Origin: Lathyrus oleraceus
Lineage: Eukaryota; Streptophyta; Magnoliopsida; Fabales; Fabaceae
Direction: 5' to 3'
Assembly: GCF_024323335.1 (NCBI RefSeq)
Contig: NC_066585.1
Span: 530,913,582 to 530,977,581 of the forward strand
DNA length: 64,000 nt
Within the stretch, counting starts at the first letter, position 1. The number at the start of each line of letters is the position of its first letter. The notes beneath the pieces were generated by a model. The model did no database searches and was not told the DNA's origin. It saw only the letters and a list, made by a program, of their open reading frames with translations. This document shows, piece after piece, positions 1-13,400 of the stretch. A program made the position numbers and the translations under genes.

Positions 1-185
1 CACTTATAAAATTTCTCTCATAATTTTGCACTTAAGATTGACAATATATCTATCACTTATGAAACTTGGTAAATTATCATATATGAACATTTCGTGAAAA
101 TTAATATCGCTATATTTTTATGATAAATTTAATTCTCTTAAAAGTTACATATATTGATCTAGAAGACACAATATTACTATGCAGG

Positions 186-571
186 TAGGGATGATAATAT
201 GTCAGATCGGCCTATTGAGATTAAGGGTGACTAACAGGCATGCCCACCCCTTTTAAAATCATTATGGAAAAACTCGGAAAAGAAATAGGGTGGGACGAGG
301 CGAACATGACGTAAGCTTAAAACTTTGTTCAGTCCGGAAAAAAAATAAGGGTGGGTTAGAGACTCGCAGAAACTGTATATTTTTAGTCTAAAAATTATAA
401 AAATTTATGTTAAAATCCGCATTCAAAAGTCCTAAAAAAACGAGACGGAGTAGGACAGACATACTAAAGTGTGCAAACCTAAAACGTTGGCTCGCCCCGT
501 AAAAAAAGTACGGGACAAAACATATATATTCAATAGAATAGAATAGAACAAATCTATTTTGACACTTCTAA
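186..571. repeat. possible hAT-like MITE upstream of the first gene
   Basis: The left edge reads tagggatgataat. The right edge, reverse-complemented, reads tagaagtgtcaaaa, so the ends are only loosely inverted. The interior has G-rich runs (gggtgggacgagg) of the sort seen in dispersed TAGGGRTG... plant repeats. No target duplication was found. The rest of 1-1493 is AT-rich, with no gene seen. Confidence 0.3.
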
Positions 572-1493
572 TTGGGTCTTTAATAGGTCAAACTTCAAAA
601 CTTATTATAAATCAGATTGAAATATTCTAAAGACTAATATGACTTGATCTATTCTCATTCCAATATGCAATAATGTTTATACTATTTATAAAAGATTAAG
701 TGTTTTGTATTAAGAAATCAAAAGTGTCAAATAATTTTTTTTGAAAACTTATTAATTGTCAAAATACATTTTAATATTTGATTTAAAATAGTTTTGAAAG
801 TTATCTATCTTAGCATAAAACCTCAATAAAGTCCACACATTATCATGCATCTTTCCTTTGGACTAAACCTTACACTATAAGAAATACTAATCATGTAAAA
901 GACAACAAACAGAATATCGGTTAAAAAATAAATTTAATCCTAATTTTGTTTATTGAAATCATTCTTATTAATTTTATTAGTTTGGGTGTCTTAGTCTCTT
1001 GTACATCAGCAGAATTAATACAACAACTAATTCTAGTTGAATGGACAAATATTAAATATTGATAGACCGAACAATTTTACTAGAGTTAGAATCCTAAACC
1101 TTACAAATGTATAGTGATTATTGCTACTTTAAGAAAAACAATTAATCTTCCTATTTTTCAGTGAAAATTTAATCCTAATCTCTTTTTTTTCTTCCATTAG
1201 AATAAAATCAGACGAAGTGTCTCATCCAAATCATTTTCAAACCTTACCACACAAACTTTCATTCACCCACACCAAATGTTTGAGTTTCACTTTCCATTTC
1301 CATGCTCTGAAAATGAGTTCAAACCCACAAATCACCATTGAATCAGATTGATTACATGCATTTAGAATCAACAATTTATTCATCTTCCTACAAAGCTTCT
1401 CTTTTTCTCCATTTCCTTGAAGAACACCAAAATAAAAAAAGGATTTTTTTATTTTTTTATTTATAAAAAGATTGAATTTTGATCTAATCCAAC

Positions 1494-3357
1494 ATGACCC
1501 AGGTGATGAAAAACTCAATCCCATGGCCAACAATCATGGTAGTGATTTCTTGGTACACTTCAAATATTGGGGTTCTTCTTATGAACAAGTACTTGTTAAC
1601 CAACTATGGTTACAAGTACCCTGTTTTTCTCACCATGTGTCACATGATGTTGTGTTCTGTTTTCAGCTACGTTGGAATTTCGGTTTTGGATATTGTACCT
1701 TTGCAAAGTGTTCAATCCAAGAATCAGTTGCTCAAAATCTGTGGATTAAGTGTTGTTTTTTGTTTCTCTGTGGTTTGTGGGAACGTGTCGCTTAATTATA
1801 TTCCAGTGTCGTTTAATCAGGCTATTGGAGCTACGACACCTTTTTTCACTGCCGTTTTTGCTTATGCTGTGAGTAGAAAAAGAGAAGCTTGGGTTACTTA
1901 TTGTACCCTTTTGCCTGTTGTGGCTGGTGTCATCATTGCTAGTGGGGTAAATAATTTTTCATCTTCAATATTTTTCTTTTATTTTTCTTTTATTGCATGT
2001 TTCGATACCTGTTTCAGAGGTGTTAGTGCTACAGCGACATTTCTGATCTATGCATATATAATATTTTTGGTGCAGAGTGAACCAAGTTTTCATCTATTTG
2101 GATTTATAATCTGTGTTGCATCAACTGCTGCAAGAGCATTTAAATCAGTGCTTCAATCTATTTTGTTGTCCTCGGAAGGGTAATGATTTTTTTGGATTTA
2201 CGTTCTCTACAATCGAGAAATTACACGGGTGCATTTCAGATGGTTTGATTAAGATTTAACGACTTATGTTATTAGTTATTTTCAATCAAATTTAAACAAA
2301 TTTAGAATAAGAGTCGTTCAATTTTGTTTAGGTTGTCTGAATTGCATAACTGCATAATTTAAACAATGACATGAATGTCAGACACGTAAGTGTTACGCCG
2401 ACGCCACTAATAATTTGAGAAAAGAAATTAATTGAATTTGATCCTATGTGTCTGGTGTCTATTATCAATCATGAGGTTCATACTAAAATTCATCCGAAAA
2501 CAGAAAACAGTTGAACCATTTCTCTTGTGTATTCATTCATTAAGCATCACATTATATACAAGAGGATGGAGGAGCACTATAACTATCATGTTACACACAT
2601 ATTAGATAGTAGCTTGTGTTACAAGTTAACTAACTAACAACCTTGAAAGCTAAGTGTAACCAACTTTCTAACTACTCCTATATTTGCTCTAACTAACTCT
2701 TCATTGTTTGATAGTATCGTTTCATTTATCTGCGCGAACACCGAATTATTTTCGTTCAGAAGTGTCAGTGTTACATGCTATAAATGCTAATTAGTCTTGC
2801 AATTATCTACCTCCATTGTAAACTAACTTGAAATAATTTTGATGTTTTGCAGAGAAAAGTTGAATTCAATGAACCTGCTACTCTATATGGCACCTATAGC
2901 AATGTTGGTGTTACTTCCTGCAACATTGTTGATGGAGGGAAACGTGATTCGGATCACAATAGAGCTTGCTGGAGAGGATTTCAGAATCATTTGGTATCTT
3001 CTTTTGAGTTCATCTCTTGCATATTTTGTGAACCTCACTAATTTTTTGGTGACCAAATATACAAGTGCACTCACCCTTCAGGTATGTCTCAATATCATAT
3101 GATTTTCAATATGATTAAAATTGACCTATTTAGATTATGGTTTTTAAAATGTTGATTAAAAAGATAGAAAGTTCTTACAAAGTGATTATATTTTGTGAAA
3201 ATGTTTTCAGGTATTAGGAAATGCAAAGGGGGCAGTTGCTGTGGTGATCTCAATTTTGATATTTCAAAATCCTATTTCAATGATAGGAATGCTTGGATAT
3301 GTACTTACTATCATAGGAGTTATATTGTATAGTGAAACCAAGAAGAGATATACTTAG
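1494..3357 (+). CDS. nucleotide-sugar / sugar-phosphate translocator family protein, 4 exons, 310 aa
   Basis: Exons are 1494-1946, 2076-2179, 2853-3081 and 3211-3357 (stop TAG 3355-3357). All introns are GT...AG and all phases join, giving 310 codons, the usual length for this family (about 306-310). The protein is very hydrophobic and predicted to have about ten membrane helices. Recognisable stretches include [17 protein letters not shown] near the N-terminus, [27 protein letters not shown] and the C-terminal [15 protein letters not shown]. These are typical of the plant NST-KT/TPT clade (the group of Arabidopsis At3g11320 and the UDP-uronic acid transporter UUAT1), Golgi antiporters supplying nucleotide sugars. 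The substrate cannot be read from sequence. The start is the first ATG after a pyrimidine-rich leader and gives the family N-terminus. Intron 2 contains a TE-like stretch (acacgtaagtgttacgccg at about 2384). No frame damage was seen, so the gene is probably functional. Confidence 0.9.
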
Positions 3358-4343
3358 AAACTAGTAAAATTAGCAAGATTACACAAACAAAGAGGGTTAT
3401 GTTATTTACCACATGCAAAGAATTTCATTTGGAAAGTGATTGTTTTTGTTCCACTTATGTTCCATTCTTTCCAAGCATTGTGGGAGTAGGCTTTCTTCAA
3501 CCACTACAGTTGCTTTTTCATACATTATTTTAAGAAGGAACTACAAGTCAACTATTATTTGTGAAAATCTATGTACTCACAAGATAAAGAACATTTATTT
3601 ATGCAAAAAGTGGGAGGATTATGAAAGAGGGCTATAGTTAATGACAAAACAATGTTGATCATGTAAATTTTATTGTGAAATTGAAATTATCAACTATATC
3701 AATATCTTTTTGGTGTATGATAAATAGAACAAATGCAATCGAATTAAATAACTTCAAGCAAAATTGATATACACACAAAAGGGTGTTAGAAAATTCAAAC
3801 AAGTAAGAAAAAAAATAAAAGATGAATATTTAAAATTTGTTTATCCAATTCGACCAAATCAATCTATTATTGAAGATAGAGGAATTCTTTAATTCACTGT
3901 ATTTCGAAAGTTGTTACAAGAGATTATGAAGGAGTTATAATAAAATAGCGTTCCAAGTTTTTAAAAAGAAACTTTATTTTCGATTTAACTGTTTCTCCGT
4001 CTCTCAAACTCTCAATATATGAATAACACAAATCCAATGGTCTCCTAAGTTCCAAGAACGAAGAACTCTAAAAACTTCTACCATTGTCTCTCTAGTTTCT
4101 CTCACAAGGATTATCCCATCTTTCATTCTCTCTTACTAACAAAAGTGACAGAACCATAAAACCATATTTATAATGTCCTAAAACCCGAATAGGCCAGACT
4201 TCCCAACTCAATCCACATACTATCCGAGCCTCTTCCGAGTTGATCCAACAAGTAAAATCGTTTACCAAGCCATTAATCGTTAACCGTTGATAAGCTATTG
4301 ACCGTTGAAAGGAGGTCTCTAATATACTTGGATTGAGAAAGCA
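3358..4343. other. 3' flank and intergenic, no gene seen
   Basis: AT-rich sequence follows the transporter stop. About the first 300 bases are plausible 3' UTR. The remainder has only short chance reading frames. 3990-4340 may be non-coding flank of the adjacent copia fragment. Confidence 0.5.
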
Positions 4344-4795
4344 ATACAGATCCATTAGACATAGACCTCAATGCCTAGAAAATAATCAAGTGTTCCAAGT
4401 TGTTTCAAGGAAAATTCAATGTTGAGTTTAGAGATAAGTTGTTGAATATGTGATAGAGAACTCCCTGTGATAATTATATCATCAATAAACACTAAAATCA
4501 TGACATGAAGGGAACCATATTTAAGCATATACAAGTTAGGATCACATTTGTTGACCGTATAACCATATTGTATTAATGCATATCTGTGTTGTTCAAACCA
4601 AGCCTTAGGTGCTTGTTTAAGGCAATATAACCCCTTGTTAAGTTTGTAAACTAAAGTTATGTTAGTGGATTCAAAACCAGTAGATTGTTGCATATAAACT
4701 TTTTTCTCCAAGATGCCATTTAAAAAGACATTGTTAACATCTATCTGTTGAATGAGCCAATTGTTTGTTAGTGCAATAATGAGTACACTTTGCAT
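4344..4795 (-). pseudogene. Ty1-copia reverse transcriptase fragment
   Basis: Translated on the minus strand, this is about 146 residues of copia-type RT. It shows QIDVNNVFLNG (the catalytic aspartate region, usually DVxxAFLxG), CLKQAPKAWF, and FIDDIIITG in place of the usual YVDD active-site motif, then LGTLDYFLGIEV. It lacks gag, protease, integrase and RNase H. On its upstream side it breaks at the TG of a separate short LTR on the other strand. It is an old truncated insertion. Confidence 0.85.
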
Positions 4796-4980
4796 TGTTG
4801 ATATTTGTAAATATATAGTGTTAAAAATATTTGTATATAGAATAGTCCCACATCAACTATATCACGTAGTTAGTTGTAATTTATCTCCATATAATAAAGT
4901 CTCTGTAGTGTTTTTCAAAACACACGGTTTATTCAAATGTCTCTTAGTCTCTTGTATTTCAACATGGTATCCAAAGCCTA
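4796..4980 (+). mobile_element. short LTR (169 bp) plus primer binding site
   Basis: The LTR runs 4796-4964, starting TGTTGATATT and ending TTTCAACA. It contains the atagtcccacatca motif common in small plant copia/TRIM LTRs. It is followed at once by tggtatccaaagcc, a slightly mutated initiator-tRNA-Met PBS (consensus TGGTATCAGAGC). 4981-5284 is leader-like sequence with no clear gag. No second LTR was found. It could be a TRIM or the 5' end of a truncated copia. Confidence 0.65.
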
Positions 4981-5284
4981 CTGAGAGACAACCCTTAACC
5001 GTACTTTACCCGGTTGACCCACTGTCTTCCAGTGAGAAATTTTTGGCAAACCGTGTCATAACTCCGGTTTGCCTTCCATGCATTATCGTGACTCATTCCG
5101 GCATTAGTTTTCAAAATTCTCCAATCACCACCTCATTTTCTCCGCCGTCCGCTGCCGTCGCTATTGTTCTCGGTGACCTTTTAGAAAACTAACCCTACCA
5201 GTAGAAATGTCTCCTCTGATCCATCCAATCTCAGTCGTTCCTTATTTTTCACCGTAAGAAACCTCTGTGGAGAGATGACACACT

Positions 5285-6645
5285 TAGATGTCCTCATTTC
5301 ATATACCAATTGATGAGATGTCCATCACACTCGACGATGTGTCGTGTTTGCTGCATCTTCCGATTAGGGGGGAACTTCTAGATCATGGAAGGATTAACAA
5401 AGATGAGGCACTCGAGTTGATAGTAGACTCTATGATTGTTGACCTAGAGAATGCCATGAGGGAGATGGAAAAACCCAGAGGGACTGATGTTAGGTTTGAA
5501 TTTATAAAAAAGGTATATACATATGAGCTCCTTAGAGCAGAGCATGCTAGAGGTGTTGACGAGCAGATGAACCTGTATAAAGCATATGATGTGCGAGTCC
5601 ACCTGTTATATTTGGTTGGCACTGCCATTTTTATGGACAAGAGTGCCACTTATATGGATGTCGTTTATCTACGGTACTTCGAGGACTTCGAGCGGATCCA
5701 TGAGTACAAATGGGGGGTTGTTTGTTTGATATACTTGTACTCTAAGTTATTAGAGAGCTGTAGGTGGAAGATGAAGCAGGTGACAAGCAACATCACACTA
5801 CTGACGGTAATATTTATTGGTCTTGTAGTGTTTTGTGTCATTTTCATTAAATTTTTGCAACACCCTTACTGATGAGTCGTGTATTCCAACACTTTTCAAG
5901 CTTGGATCCTTCAACACTTCATGCGCATCTCCAGCTGGTCGTGTGTACTGACTTATACTGAGGATATGTCGTGTGCCTCTACATTTGCCCCGCTTATAAG
6001 GAACCAGACGATATAGTCGTTTCGAGTGTATCTTGACCGCTTGGTTCTAGAGGATATGCACTTTAACAACTATGTTGATCATCGTGAGACGCAGCCATTT
6101 GACGACATAATGTTATACTCGGGATGGTTGACTTGCGGTTCATGTCTCACATTTTCTCATCTGCCTGAACGCATCATGCGACAGTTCGGCTACACTCAGA
6201 CTATTCTCAGACACCCTGCTGTCTTTACTCCTCTTTCTATGACACATAGAGATATGAATATCGTGTTTGATGATTATCTTAGTCATCTGGTATTGGAAGA
6301 GATATGGAGTACCATAATTGAGAACGACTGGAGCTATGTCGACGAGTACATTAGATGGTTCTTCAGAGTGTCACATTCGTATATGATGTAGGTTTCTCTA
6401 GGAGATCAACTGAGGTCAACTCATCAGGAGATACTAGAGGATGAGCAAACACAACTAGATCATGCTCGTGAAGTTTTGCCTAGATGTCATCATCATGTGG
6501 AGATTGCGCAGACATACATTGACATGTATCTTTTCTGATGGTTCTGAGATGAGGAAGGTTCTAGAAACCAGGAAGGCACGAAAGACATTGATCTATCAGA
6601 GACAACGTCAGAGGACGTGGGGCAGAGGAGGTTGAGGAGCCTGAT
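5285..6645 (+). pseudogene. plant mobile domain (PMD, MAIN/MAIL-like) pseudogene
   Basis: 5288-5806 encodes a typical PMD start: ITLDDVSCLLHLPIRGELLD, then VYLRYFEDFERIHEYKWG and a SKLLESCRWK stretch. A GT donor (gtaata) lies at 5807, and coding resumes near 5900 (WILQHF) after an intron. In-frame stops at 6014-6016 and after 6388, plus further stops past 6530, break the frame. 6026-6391 still reads VYLDRLVLEDM...ETQPFDDIMLYSGWL...RIMRQFGYTQTI. PMD proteins are plant nuclear proteins often carried and multiplied by transposons. This copy is dead. Whether it belonged to the LTR element immediately upstream is inference. Confidence 0.8.
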
Positions 6646-7433
6646 GAGCTATAATACGACATATACAGTAGTTTATAGTATTTGTACTTTGAATTTATTA
6701 TCGATTGTATTTTATTTTGACTTATTCCGACTATATTATGTATCAGCTGATGACTTATTTTGACTATCTGGATTTATATATATTATTTTTTGCATTTCGA
6801 TTGTATGGTTTAATGCTCATTACATAACATAGATCTTAACATTTATAAATCATCATTTTTATCGGAGTAACCATAAAACTAACTTAACTTGCAATGTTTT
6901 GAGTGTTTACGAAGATGCATCCTCGAAACAATAAATATATAAAGTGAGCTTTTTAGAGAGAAATGTATGAGGTATGTTTTGAAATATTTCAGAAATGAAT
7001 ATCCAGATCAATTAACGTTTTGACTTAAGACAAAATACGTCCAAAATATATTTTTAAAATTAAAAAGATATTTAAAATTTTTTATATAGTATTTGTCCAT
7101 CCTATATAATAAATTCCCTTAATTTATCTTCCATCAAAATTAGTACTAAAAATGTAAGTTTGCTAAAAAAAAAAAGTACTAACACGAGGGGGAGGGAGTG
7201 ATAATGGAATAAAATACGTGCAAAAGTTGCATTTGGACGGCTCCCATTAGCCGCATAATTTTTTTTTCCAAAACAACAATTGACCGATTAAAAAAACCCC
7301 AATTTCCAAATACATTACTCTTTCTAAGCGCTTATTTCAAAAGTGATCAAACCAAAACAAAAAGGAACAACCCAAATCATCTTTTCCCAAACCCAACGCA
7401 ACCTTCTTCTTCTTCTTTCTCTGAATCATTGCC
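6646..7433. other. intergenic and UCP promoter/leader region
   Basis: AT-rich sequence with no coding evidence. The last 60 bases before the UCP start are a TTC-rich leader (cttcttcttcttctttctctg), likely 5' UTR. No convincing TATA box was assigned. Confidence 0.4.
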
Positions 7434-10400
7434 ATGGTTGCTGATTCCAAGTCCAAATCTGACCTCTCATTTGCTGGAACCTTTGCCAGCAGCGCTTTCT
7501 CCGCATGTTTCGCTGAGGTAATTATTCCCATTTCTTCTCACTCCTCTCACTGAAATAAATGCTTTCTATAATGATCCCCTGTAGAATTCTAAGATCCATT
7601 GTTATTTACATTGCTTTAATGCGCTTCTGGTTGTAATGGATCTGACTTGTACTTTGATTCAATGGAACTAAACTACTAGTTAAATGTGCTTATTTGGTAT
7701 TGAATCACCAGAAAATTGGAGGATCAAGTGAATATTTTTGCGGAATTTAGTTGACTGTTTGGGGGAGAATGAATGGATCTTGATTCAAAAGGCTTTATGT
7801 GTGTTATTGTTTAGAGTAATGCTATTTGGTATACATGAAGAACGGATTCCGATATGGACACGGGGATACGACACGGACACGGATACGGATACTCCGACAG
7901 CGATACTCTCAAAAACATAGGAACCGCTACACCGCTACATATATGATATTATTTGACCTTCATTTATCTATTTATTGTTAAAAGAGTTAAAAGTATTCTA
8001 ATCAAAATTAATGACTTCAGTTCTTCATTTATAACATTGCTTAAGTACATGTTAAATTCTTTTACATGTGTATGAAATTTGTCCAAAAAATGTATAAGGT
8101 GTGTTGAAGTAAAGAATAAATCAATGTTTTTTTGAAACACTTGTCTGAATTTCCGACGGTATTGTAATGAGTATCATACGGGTGTCGGACACCGATTCAA
8201 AGAATCTCGAAGTAAAAGAAGAAACAATTTTTTTGGATACACTTGTCTGACTTTGCCGACACGTGTTGTACGAGTGTTACACAAGTGTCGGACACCGCGA
8301 CACGGTCTGTCCGTGCTTCATAGTTTGGTATCTTTTTTATAAGAAACACACAAATTAACTATGTGTAAATAAAATAATATCTTGGCATTTGGCTAAAAAC
8401 ATGCTAGTTGTGACCCTTGTACTGAAAATTGATGGATAGGATTAGTTATTATTATTTTGTGAATATACTTTCATAGACACTAGCATTTTCCTTGTTTTTA
8501 TGTGAAGAAGGTTTGTTTTGTAAGGTTTGTTTAGTTCATACATTTGATCCCAAACCGAACACATTACTCTATTGACCAGTCACTCAGTTTTGACTTTTGA
8601 GTGCACGGGTATGATGAAAGGCATGTGCTTTACAATTCGGGCTGTTCATGTTTTTGAGTATTAAGTTGGATGGATCAAGAGTTTTCTTTTCCCGCCTCGT
8701 CCTTGGTTGTTTGTAAATGTTGGAATTAGATTGCTTGGACAAAAAAATGCTTGATTTGGATGTTGTAATGATGTGCATTGATGAAAAACTCTTGGATATT
8801 TTTTGGTGAATAGAATGGAAGGGAGTGAGTTGGAAGTGATGGAAAATGGAAAGAAAGGGGAGTGATTGGGAGAATGATATCATTCCCTTTGTTTGGAGGA
8901 TTATCAAAGGAACAGAATGGGACTCCACTTCCTTAAGTTTCCTTCATTACAATCATTGAATTCAGTTCCTTTCCAATCTATTTTTAAACATTTTCTACGG
9001 AATCGATTACTTTTTCAATTCATCTCCTACGGGAACATCTTCTACGATGTGGAAGGTTTTGGTTAGCGAAACTGTTCCATAAATATGTGGATTTTGTTCC
9101 TATTTGGCTATTAGTGGAGATTGATTCCGCTTACATATATTTACTACTAATTACTTGTTGTGTTTCTAATGTCTGATTCATCTGTTAGTTCTCATACTGC
9201 TTTAAATAAATACCTAATTGTAGCTATATTTTGAAAGTCTTGCTCAGAAGTTCTTATAATTGAAATAGGTCTGTACCATACCTTTGGACACTGCCAAAGT
9301 TAGGCTTCAGCTTCAAAAACAAGCTGTAGCTGGTGATCTATCCTCCTTACCTAAATACAAGGGATTGCTGGGAACGGTTGGAACCATTGCCAGGGAAGAA
9401 GGTCTTTCAGCGCTCTGGAAGGGCATTGTGCCAGGACTACATCGTCAGTGTTTGTATGGAGGATTAAGAATTGGGTTATACGAGCCTGTAAGATATAAGT
9501 CTGGTTGCAGAAACTTGTTCACTTATTTTCGCTCATCTGTATTGTTTGATTATTTATCTGATGCTGTGAATAGCCCGGGGTTTTAACAGGTTAAGACTTT
9601 CTATACGGGAAGTGACCATGTTGGTGATGTTCCTCTGTCAAAGAAAATCCTAGCTGCATTTACGACTGGTAAAGCTCAATATTAATAATGATGTTGGGGG
9701 AATAATTTGTTTATGTGCTATGATATGAATTTATTTTAAAATATTTGGATTGTTCAGGGCCTGTTTGATCAAATATTTTCCTACATATTTTTAAAACTGG
9801 TCTACCATTTTTAGAAATTTTGAATATGCCAAAACATTGTTTATAAAAATTCATTCTTCCTAGCTTGCATTTCATCTTCTCTCTATTACAATTATTCTCT
9901 ACATGAGTCTTCTATCTTCTCGTTAGCAATTCTAAATGAACACAGTGAATGAAATGAAAACTGAAAAATGTTTATAGACAGTAAACAGACACTTAGTTTT
10001 TTCCAATAGACATTTGTGTTATCTCTATCTGGATACTCATTGCATACAAGTTAATTTGTTTTGTCAGGTGCCGTGGCAATTACAGTGGCGAATCCAACTG
10101 ATCTTGTCAAAGTCAGACTTCAAGCAGAAGGAAAATTACCTCCTGGAGTTCCCAGGCGCTACTCTGGATCTTTAAATGCTTATTCGTCAATCGCGAGACA
10201 GGTCTATACTTTTAACCTAACATGCTTTATGAAGGAGAAATATGCATTTTATTTGTTTTAGTTTCTAATTTTTTTTGGTTTAAAAATCTGCTTCTAATAC
10301 TTAGGAAGGAGTTAGAGCTCTTTGGACAGGGCTTGGCCCCAACATAGCAAGAAATGGTATTATCAACGCTGCTGAACTAGCTAGCTATGATCAAGTGAAG

Positions 10401-13400
10401 CAGGTAATTTAAAAGTTATTGGTAACATGCATTGTGATTTGCGTAGCAAACCCTTCTTTTTCTTGATTACATTGTAAATTTTTGAATAACTGTATTTTAT
10501 TTGTGCAGACGATTTTGAAAATTCCAGGATTCACCGACAATGTTGTGACTCATCTCTTTGCTGGCCTTGGGGCAGGGTTTTTCGCCGTTTGTATCGGCTC
10601 CCCAGTTGATGTGGTAATTTTAAAGGGATTGCTAAACATGCATTATAGATTTGGCTTTTTATATTTCCTATTGCTTCAACGTATAATTGTTTTACAAATT
10701 GATATAAATTGTGTTCCATTTTCTTCCATGATCAACCATGATAAGATAAGAATCCTAGAATGATTACACAATGGTAGAATCAGTTAGCTTTAATAAGTTA
10801 TTAAAAATTAAAATTTGTCTTTGACAAAAGCTGATCTTGTTATGGACTTATGGTTCATTAGGGTAATAGCGTCGATGTGTTTAGATTTTTTTTTGTTTGA
10901 TTTTTCATATTGGTTGCAAGAGATGAAGTTTTTTTTTGAATGGCAAATTGTTAGTATATATTTACACCCTTGTCAGAACTTGAACCCTGTACCTCTGGCT
11001 CCTTTTAACCTTTAGCTCAACAAGTGCAAGAGATGAAGTGAGCTTCTTGCTTGTGAGTTCTTACCACTCCACTAATATCTTGTTCTATCCTCCTTTTGGT
11101 GAATATGCAGGTCAAGTCGAGAATGATGGGAGATTCTAGCTACAAAAGCACCCTTGATTGTTTTGTCAAAACCTTAAAGAATGATGTATGTTTTCTTTCA
11201 TTATAATTTTGTTAAAAACATTTACCGCCATTTTTGCTTTAGGCACAACCATTAATTCTGAGCCCTTTCCTGCTGAGATTGGTGCATAAAATTCTTTTGA
11301 CTACTTTATCATATCTAATTGTGATCTATAACCGTAATTGCGGCTGCAATATAACAATTTTAGAACTCTCTGCAACGGCATTGCAAATGCAATTACGGCC
11401 ATGCCAACCACCTTTTCCATGCATTTTATCGTAGTATAAAGGTTTGCTGTGTAACTACAACTGCAACTGAAACTGAAATGTCAATTTAAAACCATGGTGG
11501 TTATGATACACAAGCTTAGTTAGCTGAACATGTCACCTTCTATTTTTCTTATGGGTTAGTTTACTCGAATGAGAAGGTAGACATTTTCATATATTTTTCT
11601 GTCATTTACTTTTAAATTGAGTCAAACAAGGGCTACAATGTGAAAGGGTTGTCTTTTATCATAACTGATTGGCTGTGTGATCTGATGTTTCTCAGGGACC
11701 CTTGGCATTTTATAAAGGGTTCATCCCAAATTTTGGACGACTAGGATCTTGGAACGTGATCATGTTTCTAACCCTAGAACAGGTAGAATATGAAAACTCT
11801 ACTACCTTTCGTTGTTATTTTTTTTCGTTTATGTGACAATGGCATACTATATACTCCGAAAAATGCATTTGGGGTCTGTTTGTTTTGAGAAAATGAAACG
11901 GGAAATTGGATTCTTTCTAGCTATGATTCTGAAAAAATCCAGTTCTCATGAGCAGAGACTTAATAGTTTAAAATAAAGTCTGCTGCAAAGAGAAAATATG
12001 TAGAGAGAAAATTAGTGTTTTAGAGAGAAGATAGTATTATGATAATCATGGAAGATTCATTCTAACATCTTGAAACTGTCAACTCATAAAAGGAAAAGCT
12101 TAAATGGAAATTAAACTAATAAAATGCAAGTTATGTATTGCATTTTTCCTTAGATATAAGACCCTTTTTTCATAGGACCTCTTTAAAAAATTTTCTTTAC
12201 CACGACACCCTTAACTATGTTACATGTTTTATGAAATCTGTAATAAATACTACTCCCTCCGTTCCTTTTTAAGTGTTAACTTTTAAAAATAAATTTGTTC
12301 CTTCTTTTTTAATTGTCATTTCAAAGTTCTATGTAGTATTGATTGTAGTATTGTCAAAATTAGCCCTAGTCATATATTAGAGTAAAAAAAGTTAAATAAA
12401 TTACTAAAAAGTTAAGAGTATTATAGACAAAAAAAATAATCATTATTTAAAAAGTAACAACAATTATTAATTGTCTTGCTATGTGTAAAAAGTAAAAAGA
12501 ACGACACTTAACAAGGAGCAGAGATGAGGTTGTAAAGCAATACTATTAATTGTCAACAAGTTTAATACAGTAATCAACTTTCTTAATTTCCATGATTTAT
12601 TCAAAGAGGTCCTATATTTAGAGATAGAGTAGTAATAGCATTATCATTACCCTCCCCTTCAAGAACCCCCTTGTCCTCAAAGATGAACACTTGCAAACAC
12701 CATGCCTAAGGTCAGAGGTGCCATTTGAGTAGAATAGAACTGGAAGACATGAACTCGTCTGTAGAACAGCCACGATAGGATATTGATGACAGTCAGATAA
12801 AATCACTTAGAAGGAACCGTTGTCATGGAAATGCATACATTAACATGTTTGAAACTTAGCTCGTGCCGCTTCGAGGAACTCAACTCAAAATTCCCAAACA
12901 AAATGAACCTCTCTCTTACGGACTCTTTTAAAGATGATTCACTTACCACATAGTCCCATTTTCTTTGTCCATGTTGGCATCAATAAGAAAAACACTTGAG
13001 TTTGCAACCTGAAGGTATCTTGGTATAGAAATATGTTAGTCGCCCATTAGTTAAGAGGAATTAATATTTGTAACAACTTTTAGTAAGTCAAAAATAGAAG
13101 TTAGTTAGAAAAGGAAGTTAGTTACTGTTCTCAGTAAAAAATACAACATTGCTACTTCATTGGGGTCGATCGAACCAGTGAAGCTCAGTCGTATAAGATT
13201 TATCTCTCTTTTTCCTTGCTGCCATTCTTTTTGTATAGTCGCTTTGGTCCAATTAGTAGTTAAAGTCCAATAAGTCATTAAGGCGATTGCTCCGGCTTGC
13301 GGTGACCTCTTAATGATAATTGAAATTATGTTTTAATGTGAGATCTTTGACCACAATGTTGCCAATTAGCCATAAATACCATATCCGAATACCTCGTATC

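Noticed and set aside
7337..7531. minus-strand frame over the UCP start
   Set aside because: It is antisense to UCP exon 1 and its leader, with no independent support.
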